Positions 1 through 9,049 of a DNA stretch of 20,363 nt are shown in pieces. Position 1 is the first letter of the stretch, and every line of letters begins with the position of its first letter. The stretch is taken from positions 1 through 20,363 of the forward strand of contig MPUH01001245.1 in the NCBI GenBank assembly GCA_001970955.1. The letters run 5' to 3'. Origin of the DNA: Stentor coeruleus (lineage: Eukaryota; Ciliophora; Heterotrichea; Heterotrichida; Stentoridae). A program made the position numbers and the translations under genes. The notes beneath the pieces were generated by a model. The model was given only the letters and a program-made list of their open reading frames with translations. It had not been told where the DNA came from and did no database searches.

Positions 1-1
1 C

Positions 2-85
2 TGTAGATCTATAATAGGGTATTATGTTCAAACTAAAAAAACAAAAAACATGGTGAAATTTGTCGATGAGTGCATCAAAAAATAG
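2..85 (+). CDS. Possible 3' end of a truncated upstream gene
   Basis: An open frame runs from the window edge through 27 sense codons to TAG at 83-85. The C-terminal residues include VKFVDECIKK. The composition looks protein-like (Cys, Gly, Tyr, acidic and basic residues mixed) and it lies on the same strand as the next four genes. It is short enough to be open by chance in AT-rich DNA, and no family is recognised. If real, the gene starts left of the window. Confidence 0.35.
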   Translation, partial: CRSIIGYYVQTKKTKNMVKFVDECIKK

Positions 86-318
86 TATGAAAATATTAAG
101 GATAAAAATTGTTGTTAGTTTTAATCCCAAATCTTTAATTCTCAAAATAATCATATTACTTAAAACAATCTCTTATCAAAATCTTCAATACTATTAAAGC
201 CTGAAAAGCATCTCCAACTCTTCCCCAACATAAAAAATCACATAATCATCCTTCTAAATCCGATTATTATTACATATACTAATTACCATTTTCTCTTTAA
301 TCCTAAAACCATAATAAA
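86..318. other. Non-coding leader region of the first WD40-channel gene
   Basis: This 233-bp spacer has no credible coding region. On the + strand its right part (about 120-318) is visibly rich in A and C and poor in G, the composition that precedes the other rightward genes here. No TATA-like or other promoter motif could be assigned with confidence. Confidence 0.4.
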
Positions 319-3300
319 ATGATGATGGCAGGAGTTGATGAAAAACCCTTAATGACAACATCCCCTGTATTTGGAGCTTCAACAATATCAAAGCAGGCAT
401 TTGTCTTCCCAACAATCTCAAATGATTTTGAAAACCCTGATTTTTTCCTAACTTCCCGGCCAATGGCTGAAGAATTACAAGAAGTAATATATTATCTCTC
501 CGAGTTCAAAGCATCAAAAATCGTCACACCATTCAAAGGTACAAGTATTGCCCTAAGTAAAGATAAAACCCGTTTCTTTTTCGGTAGCCGCGAAGGGCGT
601 ATTGGAGTAGCCAAAATCGATACCAAAGAAACCATATTAGAAATTGATTTAAAAGAAGGGACAATATGGACAATAGCTTTATGTGATAATGATCGTACTT
701 TATTTTCAGGAGGATGTGGAGGGATTATAAGAAGATTATCAACATCTGATATGAGTGAAATATCAAGATTAATTGGACATGAAGATGAAGTCAATGTAAT
801 TTTTATAAGTAATGATGAGAAAAAACTATTTTCTGCAAGTGATGATGGACAAGTTATAATGTGGGATATAACCGAAATGTCTCCTAAGCCAAATGTTATA
901 ATAAAACATAATAGTAGAATTGTCGGTTTAGACTTAAGTGTTGATAACAAGTATATAGTATCAGGTAGTGCAGATGCTACAGCAAGTGTTTATGATTTAA
1001 TTGAACAGAAAGAGATTATAAGAATTTCAAATGAATCATATAGAGAGTATTGGAGTGTGAAAATCACCCCAAAAAACACTTGGCTTGTACTTGCAGATGG
1101 GGCTGGAATGCTATATTTATATAAATTTGGTACTTGGGAATTGAGTAAATCTATAAAAATACATACGAGGGTTGTTAGAGCTATAACAGCTACAAGTGAT
1201 GATAAATATATTATTACTGGTGGGTATGATAATGATATTAAACTTTGGGAACTTGGCAGTGATAATGATCCAATAACTTTTGAAGGACATACTGATTTTG
1301 TTAAATTTTTACTTTTAAGTGATGATAGTAAAATTATATACTCAATGTCTGATGATTGTAGCATCCAAATGTGGAAAATTCCCCCTTGTAAAAACTCCAG
1401 CATATTGTCTAGTCAAAAAATTGACCCAACAAAAATCTATGTTGGTTGTCAAAACAGGCAAAGTATGTATACTTTTTCAAATAATAAACTTGGGAAATTT
1501 TCTTTTAATAATAAATTCAGCTTGGAATACAAAGATTTAACCCTTACTGAATCTGTTATTGGGATATTAAACCCTATAAAAGATGAGTTTGTATTTATAG
1601 AAGTCAAAAATATTTATCATTATAACTACTTTTATAAAAGTTCTTCATTAAAAACTAATGATTTCTCAGTTACTTTTATCAACCCTTTAACATGTGAAAC
1701 TATAAGGTCAGAGATTATTGCTCTATACCAAGTTTGTTCTGCTATCATTTCACATGATGGGAAGTTTTTAATTATAGGTGAAGATCATCGTTGCACTATA
1801 TTTTTTTATGATACTTTAATCAAATATCATTCTTTCTTATCACATAAAGGGGAAATCAATAGACTAGCCTTGTCTTTAAATGGAGTTTATCTTTTTGCTT
1901 CAGATGAACAAAATATTGTTAAATGCTTAAATATTGTTAATAGGACTGAAGTTAAAGGTATAAAAGATATTGATGCTGGGAGTATAAAGAAAATGGTCGT
2001 TTCTAGGGATAATGAGTTTTTGATTGTTTTACATACTTCAGGGATTGCTAATGTGTGGTCAATAGCTAGAATGATTAAAATAAACACACTTAACCTTGAA
2101 GGAGTTTTGGATATTATATATGTAAAAAATGCTGATTATATGTTCTGTCTTTATGAAACATTGATAAAAGCGATTCACTTCCCTACATTTATAACATCTT
2201 TTGAAATTGTTTTAAGATGTAAAAGTGTGGAATTTGAGTTTTCTAATGATTTCAAAGAGATTTATGTGTTAGATGAAAAAGGGTTGATGGTTTGGGTTAA
2301 TCCTTTGACTGCAGATAGATTTTATACTTATGGTGGATTATCTCCAGTGAATAAATTTTATCAGTATCTTGGGAAATTAGCTGTAAGTAAAGAAGATATA
2401 TACGACCCTGCTTATAATAACTGCATATTAGAGCCATTCCATATCAACATGATGCATCTTTACGCATATCTCAACAAAAACTCAAGCCTAGCTCAATGTA
2501 TTCAAGACAATTGCCCATTTATTATATCAAAATCCAACTATACCGCATTAGACATATGTTTACAATCAAACAATGAAATAGGTATAAACATTTTATATTC
2601 AAGAATCAAACAAGAAACCATAAAAAACCCAATGTTCCTAAGTGTTCTTCAAAATTCTATAACACGTATATGCAAAAGTCTTTCAGAAAAAGCTTATAAG
2701 TTTTTAGATCTCGCTTTAAGTCCATCAATAGATTCAACACTTGGCAGATACAGACATTCTAATGTTCCATTACCTCTTTTCTTATATTCCTCAACACTTT
2801 TTTGTGATAAAACTATATTTTCTGACTTAAGCATTGTATCTACAGAAGGTGAAACCTTACAATTTTTCCAAACTTACTTCAAACTTAATATGAACCCAGG
2901 GGCTAATGAAAGTTTAGATTTAATCAAAGTTCTTATCTCAACTGAAAACGAAACAATTTTCTTATCAAAATTCGTAAAAATAGTCCTTGAAGAAAAGTGG
3001 AAAAAAATCCGAAGTGTTCTTTATATACAAGCTTTATTATATTTACTATATTTAATAGTCATATCTTGTTATTCCACATTTGAAGGTGTATTTTTATTGA
3101 TTTTTAGCTTTGTTTTAAATGTGATTTTGATATTATATGAGCTTAAGCAAGCTATATCTTCAGGTAGTGATTATTTTTCAGATCCTTGGAACTATCTTGA
3201 TCTTATCCGCCTAATATTTGCTACTTTGATGTTTATTACCGATATTATTGTAGGAACTGTTTATAGTGAATTTATTATCGCTATTGTTCTATTAGTCTCT

Positions 3301-4014
3301 TGGATGAGAGGAATAGCATATTTTAGAGTTATTAAAGCTACAAGATATTATATAAATCTTATATATGAGGTAATCTTAGATATTATCCCTTTTCTTATGA
3401 TTGTCCTTTATTCAACTTTAGCTTTTAGTTTTATTTTTGAAAGAGTTTTTAGAGACCCAACTAAAGAACCTTTTAGTTATTTTTTTTATTTGTCTATGTC
3501 TTGGGAACTTAACCTTGGTTCTTTTAGTTCTGATGAATATAGTACGCTTATGTATTTTGCTTTTGTTTTACATGCTATTTTAAACCCTATTCTTATGCTT
3601 AATTTACTTATTTCAGTTATGTCGAATACTTTTGAAAGAGTTAATAGTCAAGTTGAAGTTGCTGATAGTAAAGAATTAGCAAAAATGATTTTAGAAGCTG
3701 AACTTGTGTATGCGTGGAATAGGGATAATATAGAAAAAGAATATTTATATATGATTAAAGGGGTGGAAATTGAGGAAATACAAGATAGTACTTTAGCTCA
3801 AGTTAGGAATATAAAAAGAAAAGTTGCTGATATAGGGAGGAATCAGAGTGTTATGGTTGAGAATATTAATAAACTGACTATGAATGTTAATGAATTAAAG
3901 ATGTGTAATAGTAAGAATTTAGAGGAACAACAGAGACTTTTGGAAAACCAGAGGAATATGGAGAGTATAGTTCAAGAAATATTTACGAATGTTAAGTCTA
4001 GACAAGTAGAATAG
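319..4014 (+). CDS. WD40-repeat / TRP-like six-transmembrane cation channel fusion, copy 1
   Basis: Intronless, 1231 aa. What is seen: about residues 70-355 form a run of seven WD40-like blades (repeated GH...D...W or F endings such as VIMWDI, IKLWEL, IQMWKIP). About 365-660 form a second, more degenerate set. About 705-770 is a helical ankyrin-like stretch (TALDIC). Residues about 895-1107 hold six hydrophobic segments with an S4-like segment carrying SWMRGIAYFRVIK, a re-entrant pore loop around WELNLGSF and a last segment ending in NLLISVMSNTF, the signature that follows S6 in TRP channels. The C-terminus (about 1108-1231) is charged and coiled-coil. Known: TRP/polycystin channels are tetrameric cation channels, and WD40 propellers are protein-binding scaffolds. 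Inference: a membrane cation channel with a large cytoplasmic propeller head. It is the tandem paralog of the next gene. The first of three ATGs is taken as the start. Ion selectivity is unknown. Confidence 0.85.
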   Translation: MMMAGVDEKPLMTTSPVFGASTISKQAFVFPTISNDFENPDFFLTSRPMAEELQEVIYYLSEFKASKIVTPFKGTSIALSKDKTRFFFGSREGRIGVAKIDTKETILEIDLKEGTIWTIALCDNDRTLFSGGCGGIIRRLSTSDMSEISRLIGHEDEVNVIFISNDEKKLFSASDDGQVIMWDITEMSPKPNVIIKHNSRIVGLDLSVDNKYIVSGSADATASVYDLIEQKEIIRISNESYREYWSVKITPKNTWLVLADGAGMLYLYKFGTWELSKSIKIHTRVVRAITATSDDKYIITGGYDNDIKLWELGSDNDPITFEGHTDFVKFLLLSDDSKIIYSMSDDCSIQMWKIPPCKNSSILSSQKIDPTKIYVGCQNRQSMYTFSNNKLGKFSFNNKFSLEYKDLTLTESVIGILNPIKDEFVFIEVKNIYHYNYFYKSSSLKTNDFSVTFINPLTCETIRSEIIALYQVCSAIISHDGKFLIIGEDHRCTIFFYDTLIKYHSFLSHKGEINRLALSLNGVYLFASDEQNIVKCLNIVNRTEVKGIKDIDAGSIKKMVVSRDNEFLIVLHTSGIANVWSIARMIKINTLNLEGVLDIIYVKNADYMFCLYETLIKAIHFPTFITSFEIVLRCKSVEFEFSNDFKEIYVLDEKGLMVWVNPLTADRFYTYGGLSPVNKFYQYLGKLAVSKEDIYDPAYNNCILEPFHINMMHLYAYLNKNSSLAQCIQDNCPFIISKSNYTALDICLQSNNEIGINILYSRIKQETIKNPMFLSVLQNSITRICKSLSEKAYKFLDLALSPSIDSTLGRYRHSNVPLPLFLYSSTLFCDKTIFSDLSIVSTEGETLQFFQTYFKLNMNPGANESLDLIKVLISTENETIFLSKFVKIVLEEKWKKIRSVLYIQALLYLLYLIVISCYSTFEGVFLLIFSFVLNVILILYELKQAISSGSDYFSDPWNYLDLIRLIFATLMFITDIIVGTVYSEFIIAIVLLVSWMRGIAYFRVIKATRYYINLIYEVILDIIPFLMIVLYSTLAFSFIFERVFRDPTKEPFSYFFYLSMSWELNLGSFSSDEYSTLMYFAFVLHAILNPILMLNLLISVMSNTFERVNSQVEVADSKELAKMILEAELVYAWNRDNIEKEYLYMIKGVEIEEIQDSTLAQVRNIKRKVADIGRNQSVMVENINKLTMNVNELKMCNSKNLEEQQRLLENQRNMESIVQEIFTNVKSRQVE

Positions 4015-5020
4015 GATAGTTTAAGTTGATATTGATTTAGGCTAATATGAATAGTTTTTAGTTTGGAAGTATTTATATTAAGATATTGAAATTATTATTA
4101 GGATTATGCTCAGATGTTTGTTTTTATGTAAACTTTTTATGTTATTGGAAAAAAATTGAATTTTATATTAGAGGAAATTAGAAGTTATTTTTGTATAGTT
4201 AAGTTTTGGTTGGAAAAAATGTGTGGAAATGAATTTTTATAAATATAGGGAGGAGTTTTAGTTGGAAAATGATCAGTGTGATTTGGGCTGATATTTAGTT
4301 TAAAAGTTTTGAAAATTTTAATTTAGATAACCTATTCTAATAAAAACTATTAAATAATATTATACACTGAGTAAAAGATTTGATTTATTTAATCTTATAA
4401 TAAACTATAATCAAATTGAATGCATTGTGAAAAATTACACAAAAGTAATTTTTAAAAATATAAATTGATGAAACTTCAGCAGAAATGTTTGGTTTCGGGA
4501 TAATTTCAACAAGTAAGCATTACTACATAATTTACTATCAAAAAAACAAAAATTCGCATCAAAGTAACTATAAAATAAATAATAATTATCGTTTCTGACG
4601 AAAAATTAATTCAAAATTCTTAAATACTTTCATATTTAACATGGAAAATTTAGTAAGTCCCAAGATAACTCATCTAATAAAAACTAAAAATCCTAGCATA
4701 CTATTATCAAAAACTTAATAAAAACAAATTATTATTTATTATAAAACCCAATACTATTTATCTCTTAAAATCTAATAATTTATCTTAAGTTTTCTTATTT
4801 TATTCAATTGAAATTTATATTTCTCTAACAATTACAATAAAAATAGTATAAACCAATATCTAATCTTTAACATATCAGCCATTCTATTTCTAATTCTCTG
4901 GTAATCTCTTAAAACTTATATACTAACATATCAGCCATTGTATTTCTAATTCTCTGATAATCTCTTAAAACTTATAAACTCCCATATGAAAAAATTTAAA
5001 TAGCGCTCAATAATCTTATA
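4015..5020. other. 1-kb spacer between the two WD40-channel genes
   Basis: No convincing gene. The first 300 bases after the copy 1 stop are rich in G and T and poor in C on the + strand. From about 4430 onward the strand becomes rich in A and C. The switch probably marks the border between the 3' flank of copy 1 and the 5' flank of copy 2. Short open stretches (for example from an ATG near 4640) are of chance length. The last 150 bases contain a tandem 56-bp repeat, listed separately. Confidence 0.5.
4869..4976 (+). repeat. Two-copy tandem direct repeat, period 56 bp
   Basis: Positions 4869-4920 and 4925-4976 are 52-bp direct copies with two mismatches (C/G and G/A), offset by 56 bp. Each begins AACATATCAGCCATT and ends CTTAAAACTTATA. 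The array lies 44 bp before the ATG of the second WD40-channel gene, in its 5' flank. No N or gap lies beside it, so it is a genuine local duplication, possibly doubling a promoter or leader element. It has no known identity. Confidence 0.85.
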
Positions 5021-8000
5021 ATGGAAGACCCAGAGGTCGCAAAACTTTTTCAAGACCATAACTTTGATCAACTAAACTGCAATACCATCCTTTATTCTCC
5101 TAGTGGAAACAGAGTCTCCCCTTTAACTGAGCAAATAATGGAGCTAAGTAGTAATAAAACAGGTGATGTGACATTACAAGAAGAAATGGAAAAATTGTCA
5201 AAATATTTAACTGAGTTTAAGCAAGATAAAATTGCCACACCTTTTGGTGGGATTTGGATGGTCCTTTCAAAAGACAGCTCAAGATTTTATTTCTCAAGCC
5301 ACCAAGGAAATATAAGTATCGCAAGAATTGATACAAAGAGAACTTATTTAAATGTTGATTTAAATGAAGGAAAAATTTGGACCATCGCCCTATGTAGTAA
5401 TGATAAATTTTTGTTTTCAGGTGGACAGGGAGGTGAGATTAAGAAGTTTTTAACAAAAAATATGACTAAAGTTGATACTTATAAAGGTCATGCTAGTGAG
5501 GTTAATGCTATACATATAAGCTCTGATGGAGAAACTATGTATTCAGCAGGTGATGATAGAACTGTGCGTAAATGGGATATCAAAACATCAACTTCTACAT
5601 CAGAAATCCTCTATGAACACGATAAGCCTATATTTCATATTGATTTAAGTTATGATGATAATTATATCGCATCTGCAAGTGATGATCAGAAAATAAAAGT
5701 CTACAGCGTTTTAGAGAAAAAAGTTATGAAAACAATCGAAGACCCAGACATGAAAGAAAATTGGTGTGTAAAAATTACTGCTAAAAACAGTTACATCGTT
5801 TTTGGTAATGAAAACTCAAAAATCTACCTTTATAAATTCGGCACTTGGGAAAAGCTTAAAGTTTTTATAGGGCATACAAGTCGAGTGCGGTCAATAACCT
5901 CAACATTTGATGAAAGGTTTATAATAAGCGGTGGAAATGATAAAAATATTTTTATATGGGACGTGCTTTTTAATCGTAAAGGACTTAAACTTGAAGGTCA
6001 TGCTGGATGGGTTAGAACTGTTATTGTAAGCAGAGATAATAATTTCCTTTATTCATTATCTGATGATGGAACAATAAGACTTTGGAGAATACCAAGATTT
6101 GACTATTATTCTATTATGTATGAGCCTGGATCTTATAACAGGAAATCATTGACAGATCGTAGTGATAAAAAGAAAACTAAATTACCTTATGGAGAAGTAG
6201 GGTCTAAGATTTTTACTGGTTTTAAACACCCAGAAAATCTTTATTTAGTAAACTCCAATATGATGGGGAAAATTGATAAGATAGGAAATACACCTTTTGT
6301 AGAATTAAGTGAAACGAATAATATTTTCTATATTTTTGATAGACAAACTGATGCACTTTGTATAATCAGTGGGGAAAATTTGATAGGATATGATTATAAT
6401 ACTGAAGATGTTATGCCTTTTACATTTAGTTTTTATGATGCTGATAATTTTACACTTATAAACACCCTACAAGTTCAAGCTCGTGGTATTTTTTCAGTAA
6501 TGTATAGCTATGATAGTCAATATATTATTATTGGTGAAGATAAAAAATGCCGAATTTTAAATGCTAAGGATTTGTCTGATTATTGTGTTTTTGAAAGCCA
6601 TGAAGAACATGTAACACAATTATGTCTATCTCTTAGTGGTCTTTTTGTTTTTTCAGCTGATGATTCTGGACTTATAAACTGTTACAACTTTCAAAGTAAA
6701 ACTTATATAAAAAGTATTATTGATATTGATTCAGGAATAGTGTCTAAAATGGTTGTTTCTTATGATGAAGACTATCTTATTGTCCTTCATAAAAGTGGAA
6801 AACTTAATGTCTGGGCTACACCTAAATGGATTATTGTTAGGACAATCAATGGTTTTTATTTCAGTGATTTTCAGTTTTGTGGAGAAAATGATATCCTTAT
6901 GTGTTTGAATGAAAATAAGTTTTACGGTTTTGCAATACCATCATTTTCTTGTGAATTTGAAATTACTTTGGATAGCCCAGCTAAGAGTTTTGCTATAAGC
7001 CAAAATTTAGAAGATATATACTTTTATCAAGAAAATGGGATTTATGTATATCAAAATCCTTATGAAGCTAATACCTTGTGTGCATTTGGAGATATTAATC
7101 ATATTAATAAATACTATCAATATCTAAGTCAGATTGTTTCAAACAAAGAAGTTGTATATGAAAAAGCATTTAATACATGGATTATTGAACCATTTCATAT
7201 CAATGTTTTACATTTCTTTTGTTACTGTAATAAAACAGATCTTATTGAAAAAGCTATGGATGATGATATTGGTTTTTTAGTATCAAAATCAGGCTATTCT
7301 CCTTTAGACATATGTTTATACATGAATAATAAAGATGTTATTAGTATGTTGTACTCAAAGTTTAAAATAAAAGTTCAAAGCAATCCTTATTTAACAATAT
7401 TTCTTGAAAACTCAATAAACAGTATTTGTATGCATGAGTACAGCAAAGCTTCAAAATTTTTAGATCTTATTCTTAAAGAAAGTATTGATACTTCACTTAC
7501 TAGATTTATTGATTCAAAAGTTAAACTTCCAATTGTCATTCTTTCTCCTTATATCTTTTGCAATCAGGAATCCTTTGGGAAAACAGACTCAAAAGAAGAA
7601 CAATCAGTTGAGTTTCTTCAAACTTATATGAAAATAAATATGGTTCCTGGCTCAAATGAAAGCTTAGAATTTATCAGATCTTTAATGTTTACAAGTTATG
7701 GATATGTTTTTTATTCAGAAATTATTCAAATCATTCTTGAACAAAAATGGCTTCAAGTGCGAAGAGTTCTTTATTTTCAAGCTATAGCTTATGTTTGTTA
7801 TTTAATCCTCTTATCAGCTTATTGTCGACATGAAAACCTTGCTATTTTAATTGTCTGTTTTATTCTCAATATTTTACTACTTTTATATGAATTCTATCAA
7901 ATGTCTCTTTTACCTTATGATTACTTTACAGACAAATGGAATATTTTCGATATAGTAAATTTGTTATTAATGATTACTATGTTTTTTATAAGTATTTATA

Positions 8001-8659
8001 ACCCAGGTGATGGTGCTGATTTCTTAGTGGCTTTAGTTATTTTTTTTGCTTGGATAAGAGGAGTTTCTTATTTTAGAGTCATAAAAGGCACAAGATATTA
8101 TATAAACTTGCTTTATCAGACAATTATTGATGTCATTCCATTTTTTACCATATTTTTGTATACAACCATAGCCTTCAGTTTGATTTTTAGCAGACTTGGG
8201 CATTTAGAAGATAGTTATTACAGTGTTTTAACTTTGACATGGGAAATGAATGTAGGAGGATTTGATTCATCCAATTTTAGCGAACTTTATTATTTAGCTT
8301 TTTTTATATACATGTTATTAAACCCTATTACTATGTTGAATTTATTGATTGCTATTATGAATGATACATTTAGTAAGATTAATGATGGGCTTGTTGTTGC
8401 TGATAGTATGGAGCTAGCTCAGATTATTTTTGAAGGTGAGTTTGCTTATTTTAAAAATAGAAATCGGACTGATAAAGTTTATATACATATATGTAAAGCA
8501 AGGCAAAATAGTAGTGAGGATGGAGAGACTATAGCTTATCTTAAAAGATTGAAAAGGTGTCTTTGTGAAAAAATCGAAAGGACAGATGCAAGGATTGAAA
8601 ACCTTGAAAAATCTATGATTGATTTGTCTGATAAAATTTCAGAGTTTATTAAGAGGTAA
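5021..8659 (+). CDS. WD40-repeat / TRP-like six-transmembrane cation channel fusion, copy 2
   Basis: Intronless, 1212 aa, collinear with copy 1 from the N-terminal helix (LTEFKQDKIATPF) to the coiled-coil tail. Residues about 72-363 give a first seven-blade WD40 set (VRKWDI, IFIWDV, IRLWRIP), about 390-680 a second degenerate set, and about 720-790 an ankyrin-like helical linker (SPLDIC). Six hydrophobic segments span about 913-1120: S1 VLYFQAIAYVCYLILL, S4 with FAWIRGVSYFRVIKGTRYY, a pore loop around WEMNVGGFD, and S6 ending NLLIAIMNDTF. The C-terminal about 90 residues are predicted coiled coil and could help tetramerise. The membrane part is better conserved between copies than the second propeller, which fits a shared channel core. 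The last 110 coding bases recur after the N at 8761, probably as an assembly artefact. Channel activity is inferred from the fold, and no ligand is known. Confidence 0.85.
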   Translation: MEDPEVAKLFQDHNFDQLNCNTILYSPSGNRVSPLTEQIMELSSNKTGDVTLQEEMEKLSKYLTEFKQDKIATPFGGIWMVLSKDSSRFYFSSHQGNISIARIDTKRTYLNVDLNEGKIWTIALCSNDKFLFSGGQGGEIKKFLTKNMTKVDTYKGHASEVNAIHISSDGETMYSAGDDRTVRKWDIKTSTSTSEILYEHDKPIFHIDLSYDDNYIASASDDQKIKVYSVLEKKVMKTIEDPDMKENWCVKITAKNSYIVFGNENSKIYLYKFGTWEKLKVFIGHTSRVRSITSTFDERFIISGGNDKNIFIWDVLFNRKGLKLEGHAGWVRTVIVSRDNNFLYSLSDDGTIRLWRIPRFDYYSIMYEPGSYNRKSLTDRSDKKKTKLPYGEVGSKIFTGFKHPENLYLVNSNMMGKIDKIGNTPFVELSETNNIFYIFDRQTDALCIISGENLIGYDYNTEDVMPFTFSFYDADNFTLINTLQVQARGIFSVMYSYDSQYIIIGEDKKCRILNAKDLSDYCVFESHEEHVTQLCLSLSGLFVFSADDSGLINCYNFQSKTYIKSIIDIDSGIVSKMVVSYDEDYLIVLHKSGKLNVWATPKWIIVRTINGFYFSDFQFCGENDILMCLNENKFYGFAIPSFSCEFEITLDSPAKSFAISQNLEDIYFYQENGIYVYQNPYEANTLCAFGDINHINKYYQYLSQIVSNKEVVYEKAFNTWIIEPFHINVLHFFCYCNKTDLIEKAMDDDIGFLVSKSGYSPLDICLYMNNKDVISMLYSKFKIKVQSNPYLTIFLENSINSICMHEYSKASKFLDLILKESIDTSLTRFIDSKVKLPIVILSPYIFCNQESFGKTDSKEEQSVEFLQTYMKINMVPGSNESLEFIRSLMFTSYGYVFYSEIIQIILEQKWLQVRRVLYFQAIAYVCYLILLSAYCRHENLAILIVCFILNILLLLYEFYQMSLLPYDYFTDKWNIFDIVNLLLMITMFFISIYNPGDGADFLVALVIFFAWIRGVSYFRVIKGTRYYINLLYQTIIDVIPFFTIFLYTTIAFSLIFSRLGHLEDSYYSVLTLTWEMNVGGFDSSNFSELYYLAFFIYMLLNPITMLNLLIAIMNDTFSKINDGLVVADSMELAQIIFEGEFAYFKNRNRTDKVYIHICKARQNSSEDGETIAYLKRLKRCLCEKIERTDARIENLEKSMIDLSDKISEFIKR

Positions 8660-8971
8660 TAATAGACTAAAGATAAGAAAATAGTTTAAGTTTTATAGTT
8701 TATTTTAGATTTGGTCTTGATTAGTCCAGGAAATGATAATAAAAAATATTTTTAGAATGCNTGAAAAGGTGTCTTTGTGAAAAAATCGAAAGGACAGATG
8801 CAAGGATTGAAAACCTTGAAAAATCCATGATTGATTTATCTGATAAAATTTCAGAGTTTATTAAGAGGTAATAATAGACTTAAGATAAGAAAATAGTTTA
8901 AGTTTTATAGTTTATTTTAGATTTGGTCTTGATTAGTCCAGGAAATGATAATAAAAAATATTTTTAGAATG
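8550..8971. repeat. 210-bp direct copy flanking a one-base gap (probable unmerged contig overlap)
   Basis: Positions 8550-8759 and 8762-8971 match over 210 bases with three substitutions. Two are synonymous in the coding tail (TCT/TCC and TTG/TTA) and one is in the 3' flank. A single N sits exactly between them at 8761. That arrangement is typical of a scaffold join in which overlapping contig ends were not merged. The mismatches suggest the two ends came from different alleles or macronuclear variants. The second copy should not be annotated as an extra exon or gene fragment. Confidence 0.85.
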
Positions 8972-9049
8972 TAAATTATATTATAATCAATTCAAATCCT
9001 CATATTCCAAAACACATTATTTTATTCATTTTTTTCCGTTAAAATTTAG

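Noticed and set aside
8762..8876. An extra exon or pseudogene of the second WD40-channel gene
   Set aside because: It is a near-perfect copy starting exactly after an N and ending with the matching overlap, so an assembly join is the simpler explanation.
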